Assembly (NCBI GenBank): GCA_902763615.1
Contig: CACWSX010000004.1
Span: 1 to 64,000 of the forward strand
Source: an uncultured Prevotellaceae bacterium
Lineage (GTDB): Bacteria > Bacteroidota > Bacteroidia > Bacteroidales > Bacteroidaceae
Direction: 5' to 3'
DNA: 64,000 bases
In this document: piece after piece, positions 61,043-64,000 of the stretch
Position numbering within the stretch: the first letter of the stretch is position 1
How the letters are laid out: each line of letters begins with the position of its first letter
Position numbers and translations under genes: made by a program
The notes under the pieces: generated by a model
Told to the model about the DNA's origin: nothing
Seen by the model: the letters and a program-made list of their open reading frames with translations, nothing else
The model's database searches: none

Positions 61043-61906
61043 TTACAGAGACATGAAGCGGTTCAGAATCTCGTCGATTGTCACTTCACGGTATTTGTTC
61101 GACACCTCGGTGCGTGTCTCCCAATCAGTATCGTGCTTGATATAATTGAGCGTCATGCCGAGTTTCACTTCCTTATTCGGTGCGGTTACTGTGATCAGTG
61201 ATTTCTTGGGGAACTTCTTGTTGTTGACTAATTCAAATTCCTCATAATCCCAGTTCAATTGCGAAGTGATGTTGTTGAGCTTGTCCTTGTAAAGCATGTT
61301 GGCCATGCGAATCTGACCGTCTGCTCTGCCAGCCAACCAACTATACAGCATCTTGCCAGCCTCGAAGTTGATAACCATGTCATCACCGTTCTCAATCATT
61401 GTGTATTGAGCTGTATCGGTGGGCATGGCATCCTTGTTAAGGCTGTATTTGGCTGGTTTCGAGAGCTCATTCCAGAAGAGGGCCTGCATGGTGTTGAAGT
61501 TCAGACCGTTGTTGCGCATGAAATCTACCTGGACATAGGGAGCCTTCAGGTATTGTTTGTTGATACGGTCCATAATCAGGATATAGTCAGGCGTCAGTTC
61601 AATACGTCCTGCCTCCACGAAACCAAAGGCCATCAACTGCAAGCGAATACAGTCGTCACGTTTCATTTTCAGGTTACCTGTGAGTGTCAGTTTCTGTGCG
61701 CCAACTTCCACAGAAAACTTCACCTTAGAGGTGACAAACTTCTGAGTAAGGGCATTCTCCTGCACTTTGCTAATGAAACCCTTAGTGGCCAACTGCTCAG
61801 TGGTCAACGGTTTGTTTTCAACTACGGCCTTTTTCTTAGAGGCACACGAACTCAAAATTAGCGGCATTACCAGCGCTGCAATTTTTAAAATACCAGTTGC
61901 TTTCAT
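61043..61906 (-). CDS. DUF4292 lipoprotein
   Basis: 287 residues with lipoprotein signal ending LILSSC (Cys21). DUF4292 features: KVKFSVEVGAQKLTLTGNLKMKRDDCIRLQL at about 63-93 and LMIMDRINKQYL-like ILIMDRINKQYLKAPY. The fold resembles LolA/LolB and the family may handle lipoproteins or glycolipids at the outer membrane, but this is not established. Its ATG overlaps the stop of the TPR gene by 1 nt, and the EnvC-like gene follows 6 bp later. Confidence 0.85.
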   Translation of the reverse strand: MKATGILKIAALVMPLILSSCASKKKAVVENKPLTTEQLATKGFISKVQENALTQKFVTSKVKFSVEVGAQKLTLTGNLKMKRDDCIRLQLMAFGFVEAGRIELTPDYILIMDRINKQYLKAPYVQVDFMRNNGLNFNTMQALFWNELSKPAKYSLNKDAMPTDTAQYTMIENGDDMVINFEAGKMLYSWLAGRADGQIRMANMLYKDKLNNITSQLNWDYEEFELVNNKKFPKKSLITVTAPNKEVKLGMTLNYIKHDTDWETRTEVSNKYREVTIDEILNRFMSL

Positions 61907-63675
61907 TACTTTATGTATTTTTTAAGTTTGATTTTTCGTATTAAGACCTGATTCTCAGGTGCTGTCTTCAGAGCATCCTGCCAGTAGGCCAAGGCTTGGT
62001 CGGGCTGCTGACAAAAAGAGTAGATGTCACCTGCATGTTCCAAAATAACCGAGTTGTCTACAGAGTCATCTTTGTTCTGCAGGGCTTGGTCTATATAGAT
62101 GCGAGCCTCGCTATAGCGCTGCTGCATGAATAATATCCAGGCATAGGTATCGAGATAAGTGGCGTTTTTCGGCTCTGCTTTGATGGTTTTGTAACTCATC
62201 TGTTCAGCCTTGTCAAGTTGCACACCCTCTTCGCTTAGATAGTAGGCATAATTATTCAGGCAACCAATGTTGTCGTCTTTCCATTGCAGACAGGAGTCGT
62301 AAGCGGCATAGGCTTCTTCAGCTAATCCCTTTTGATGAAGGATGTCACCCATGACGGCATAAAAATCAGATACGATACGTGGATTGCTGTTTTCATTGAT
62401 TACCCCGATACCATTCTGAAAAGCCGATAGAGCCTCGTCGAGTTTGTCCTGTTTGTAATAGGCGATGCCTTGGTAATAATAGAAGGCCATCTCGTCGGGG
62501 TTATACTGACGAGCAGCCTGACAAAGGTCTACAATACAGTCCATGTCTTCTGCCTCCCAGGCATTGGCCACTAGTTGAAGACGAGCGGCGGCGTTGTCTG
62601 GCGCGATATCGAGTACATGTTCCAAGACAGGATTGATACTATCCTTTGGCATCTTCTTCAAATCCATATAGGAAGCTTGGAGAATTAGCATGTCGGCATC
62701 GGGCTGCATCGTGTTCATTTTCCTGAAAAGGGATAGCACTTTGGTGCTGTCACCTCCGTTAGCCTCGCTTGTCATAATTTCCTGGCGGAGCAGGTAGACT
62801 TTATTTTCTTGCTGGGTGTTGCGACTTAACAACAGCCGTTCCAACAAAGAATCTGCCGCATGACTGTCTTCTTTGGCCTGATAGTAGTTGCGCAGAGCCA
62901 TTAGAACGCGGCTGTTGTCGGGTTCTTCTGTCAGCACTTTCTCAAACACTTTCAGGGCTTCCTTCTCTTCACCATTCATCATGAGCATATCTCCATACAG
63001 GCCCTGATAGTTTAGGTCGTTGGGATATTGCTTGGCCAGTTCTGCTATTTCTGCGATGGCAGCCTTCTGGTTTCCCATCTGTGTATAGCACTCGCTTTTG
63101 GCCATCGACAACCGCTCGCTTTTCCCGTCGATATTCTCAATACGCTCTAAGACAGAGATAGCACTAGAATAGTCCTTCACCTGCTGATAGAGCGAGAAAA
63201 GCATTTCCAACAGGTCCTCCCTGTCTTTGTTGTGGTCGTAGAGACGTTCTACTACACTGATGGCTGTCTTATAGTCCTTTTGTTGGATATGAACCTGGGC
63301 CAAGGTCTCCATGTAGGTCTCATTGTCGGGATTCAGCTCCGCAGCCCGCTGAAAATGAGCCAGCGAAAGGGAGTCTGCATTAAGGGCATTGTAATATTGC
63401 GCCAGGAAATAATGGGCCTCTGAAGCATTCGGATTGATGTCCAGACAATGGCGCAGCAGGTCGAAGGCTGCATCAGAATGACCTTTCTCACGTGCAAGGA
63501 TGGCATCCAAGAAGAATTGGTCATATTTCCGCTGCTGTTCCACTGACAGCGGCTTGACAATGGGAGCCTGAGTGGATTGGGTAATCGCATTCTGAACTTT
63601 ACCACAAGCACAGAAGGACGTTGCAATTGCAACGGCCAGTCCTACCCGTCCAAATATGCTCCTCATACTATTCAT
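61906..63675 (-). CDS. TPR-repeat lipoprotein
   Basis: 589 residues. N-terminal lipoprotein signal (ATSFCAC, Cys at about 22-24) and then TPR motifs over the full length (AFDLLRHCLDINPNASEAHY; HFQRAAELNPDNETYMETLAQVH; YQGIAYYKQDKLDEALSAFQNG). It probably acts as a scaffold on the outer or inner membrane; partners may be DUF4292 and EnvC-like products encoded next to it. It starts 7 bp after dut. Some related proteins are peptidoglycan-complex organisers, but this one is not assigned. Confidence 0.85.
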   Translation of the reverse strand: MNSMRSIFGRVGLAVAIATSFCACGKVQNAITQSTQAPIVKPLSVEQQRKYDQFFLDAILAREKGHSDAAFDLLRHCLDINPNASEAHYFLAQYYNALNADSLSLAHFQRAAELNPDNETYMETLAQVHIQQKDYKTAISVVERLYDHNKDREDLLEMLFSLYQQVKDYSSAISVLERIENIDGKSERLSMAKSECYTQMGNQKAAIAEIAELAKQYPNDLNYQGLYGDMLMMNGEEKEALKVFEKVLTEEPDNSRVLMALRNYYQAKEDSHAADSLLERLLLSRNTQQENKVYLLRQEIMTSEANGGDSTKVLSLFRKMNTMQPDADMLILQASYMDLKKMPKDSINPVLEHVLDIAPDNAAARLQLVANAWEAEDMDCIVDLCQAARQYNPDEMAFYYYQGIAYYKQDKLDEALSAFQNGIGVINENSNPRIVSDFYAVMGDILHQKGLAEEAYAAYDSCLQWKDDNIGCLNNYAYYLSEEGVQLDKAEQMSYKTIKAEPKNATYLDTYAWILFMQQRYSEARIYIDQALQNKDDSVDNSVILEHAGDIYSFCQQPDQALAYWQDALKTAPENQVLIRKIKLKKYIK

Positions 63676-63682
63676 GTTTGCT

Positions 63683-64000
63683 TCATTTTACACCAGTGTG
63701 GCCATATCCACCTTCGCCACGAGATGTCTCGTCTAAAACTGCAACAGTCTCAAAATCAGCTTGTTCGTGTCGTGCGATTACCATCTGGGCTATGCGTTCA
63801 CCGTCCTCTACAACAAAGTCTTCCTGCGAGAGGTTGATTAAAACCACGCCAATCTCACCGCGATAGTCGGCATCGATGGTACCTGGCGAATTCAGAACTG
63901 TAATTCCCTTTTTTAGAGCCAGTCCACTGCGTGGACGAACCTGTGCCTCGTAGCCTGCAGGCAGAGAAATATGAAGTCCTGTGGGAATCAGACGACGCTC
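63683..64000 (-). CDS. dut: dUTP diphosphatase, C-terminal part (cut by window edge)
   Basis: 105 residues are visible; the N-terminal third lies beyond position 64000. Trimeric dUTPase that turns dUTP into dUMP. Seen: [14 protein letters not shown] (motif 2), [21 protein letters not shown] (motif 3, active-site Asp in TIDADYRG), [10 protein letters not shown] (motif 4) and [11 protein letters not shown] (motif 5, the C-terminal arm). All are intact. First visible gene of the run TPR-DUF4292-EnvC-like-M20-FadD-like. Confidence 0.96.
   Translation of the reverse strand, partial: ERRLIPTGLHISLPAGYEAQVRPRSGLALKKGITVLNSPGTIDADYRGEIGVVLINLSQEDFVVEDGERIAQMVIARHEQADFETVAVLDETSRGEGGYGHTGVK

Overview
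The window reads as chromosomal DNA of a Bacteroidota, most likely a Prevotellaceae member (Prevotella/Segatella/Xylanibacter group). The reasons are: promoters of the Bacteroidota type (TTTG, about 20 bp, TAnnTTTG) instead of sigma70 boxes; few obvious Shine-Dalgarno sites; BACON, DUF4292, M64 peptidase and BlaR1-TonB families; a GlsA/GlsB-type amino-acid lipid pair; and a complete division/cell-wall (dcw) cluster in Bacteroidota order. No phage, plasmid, CRISPR or intact transposase is visible. The strain cannot be named from sequence alone.

Layout. 1-2.0 kb (minus): the start of an ECF sigma factor cut by the window edge and a membrane MutS-like ATPase. 2.2-5.1 kb: a GH43 and a convergent GH28 (pectin/arabinan enzymes). 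Between them lies an orphan copy of the ftsZ 3' end, and next to ftsZ lies a short secreted ORF with a PBP2-like segment. 5.1-20.5 kb (minus): mraZ-rsmH-ftsL-ftsI-murE-mraY-murD-ftsW-murG-murC-ftsQ-ftsA-ftsZ, one tightly packed unit behind a promoter with a three-box MraZ-type operator. 20.7-26.0 kb (plus): two acyltransferases for glycine/ornithine-type lipids, a secreted beta-helix protein, a SufT-like DUF59 protein and lpxH. 26.0-28.8 kb (minus): a KDG-type sugar kinase followed by an M64 lipoprotein peptidase. 29.0-32.9 kb (plus): blaI-blaR1(TonB)-TPR, then a cytidylate-kinase-like gene. 33.0-37.5 kb (minus): an aromatic-rich lipoprotein, then folP-cdaA-pta-ackA. 37.7-41.9 kb (plus): murF and two exported proteins of unknown role. 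42.0-42.5 kb: tRNA-Pro(CGG) and a MITE-like inverted-repeat element. 42.5-45.6 kb: a large lipoprotein divergent from a cation diffusion facilitator. 45.6-50.6 kb (minus): tatA-tatC, a NapH/NapG-like polyferredoxin, a Tat-lipoprotein Fe-S aldo/keto reductase and a GH3 lipoprotein. 50.7-54.2 kb: an HhH protein and two tandem sodium symporters. 54.3-64.0 kb: VanZ-like, CYTH plus a 52-residue membrane peptide, prfB, and a dut-TPR-DUF4292-EnvC-like-M20-FadD-like run.

How the genes work together. Most of the window builds the envelope: lipid II precursors (murC-F, mraY, murG), the divisome (ftsQ, A, Z, W, I, L), lipid A (lpxH), amino-acid lipids, septal hydrolase activation (EnvC-like) and c-di-AMP synthesis (cdaA). 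The least ordinary parts are the compact Tat/polyferredoxin/reductase operon, which looks like a quinol-to-periplasm electron path; the ftsZ-tail duplication; the BlaR1 protein carrying TonB and SusC-plug-like segments; the MITE-like element; and a predicted leaderless prfB transcript. All functions are inferred from motifs and context; no database search was run.
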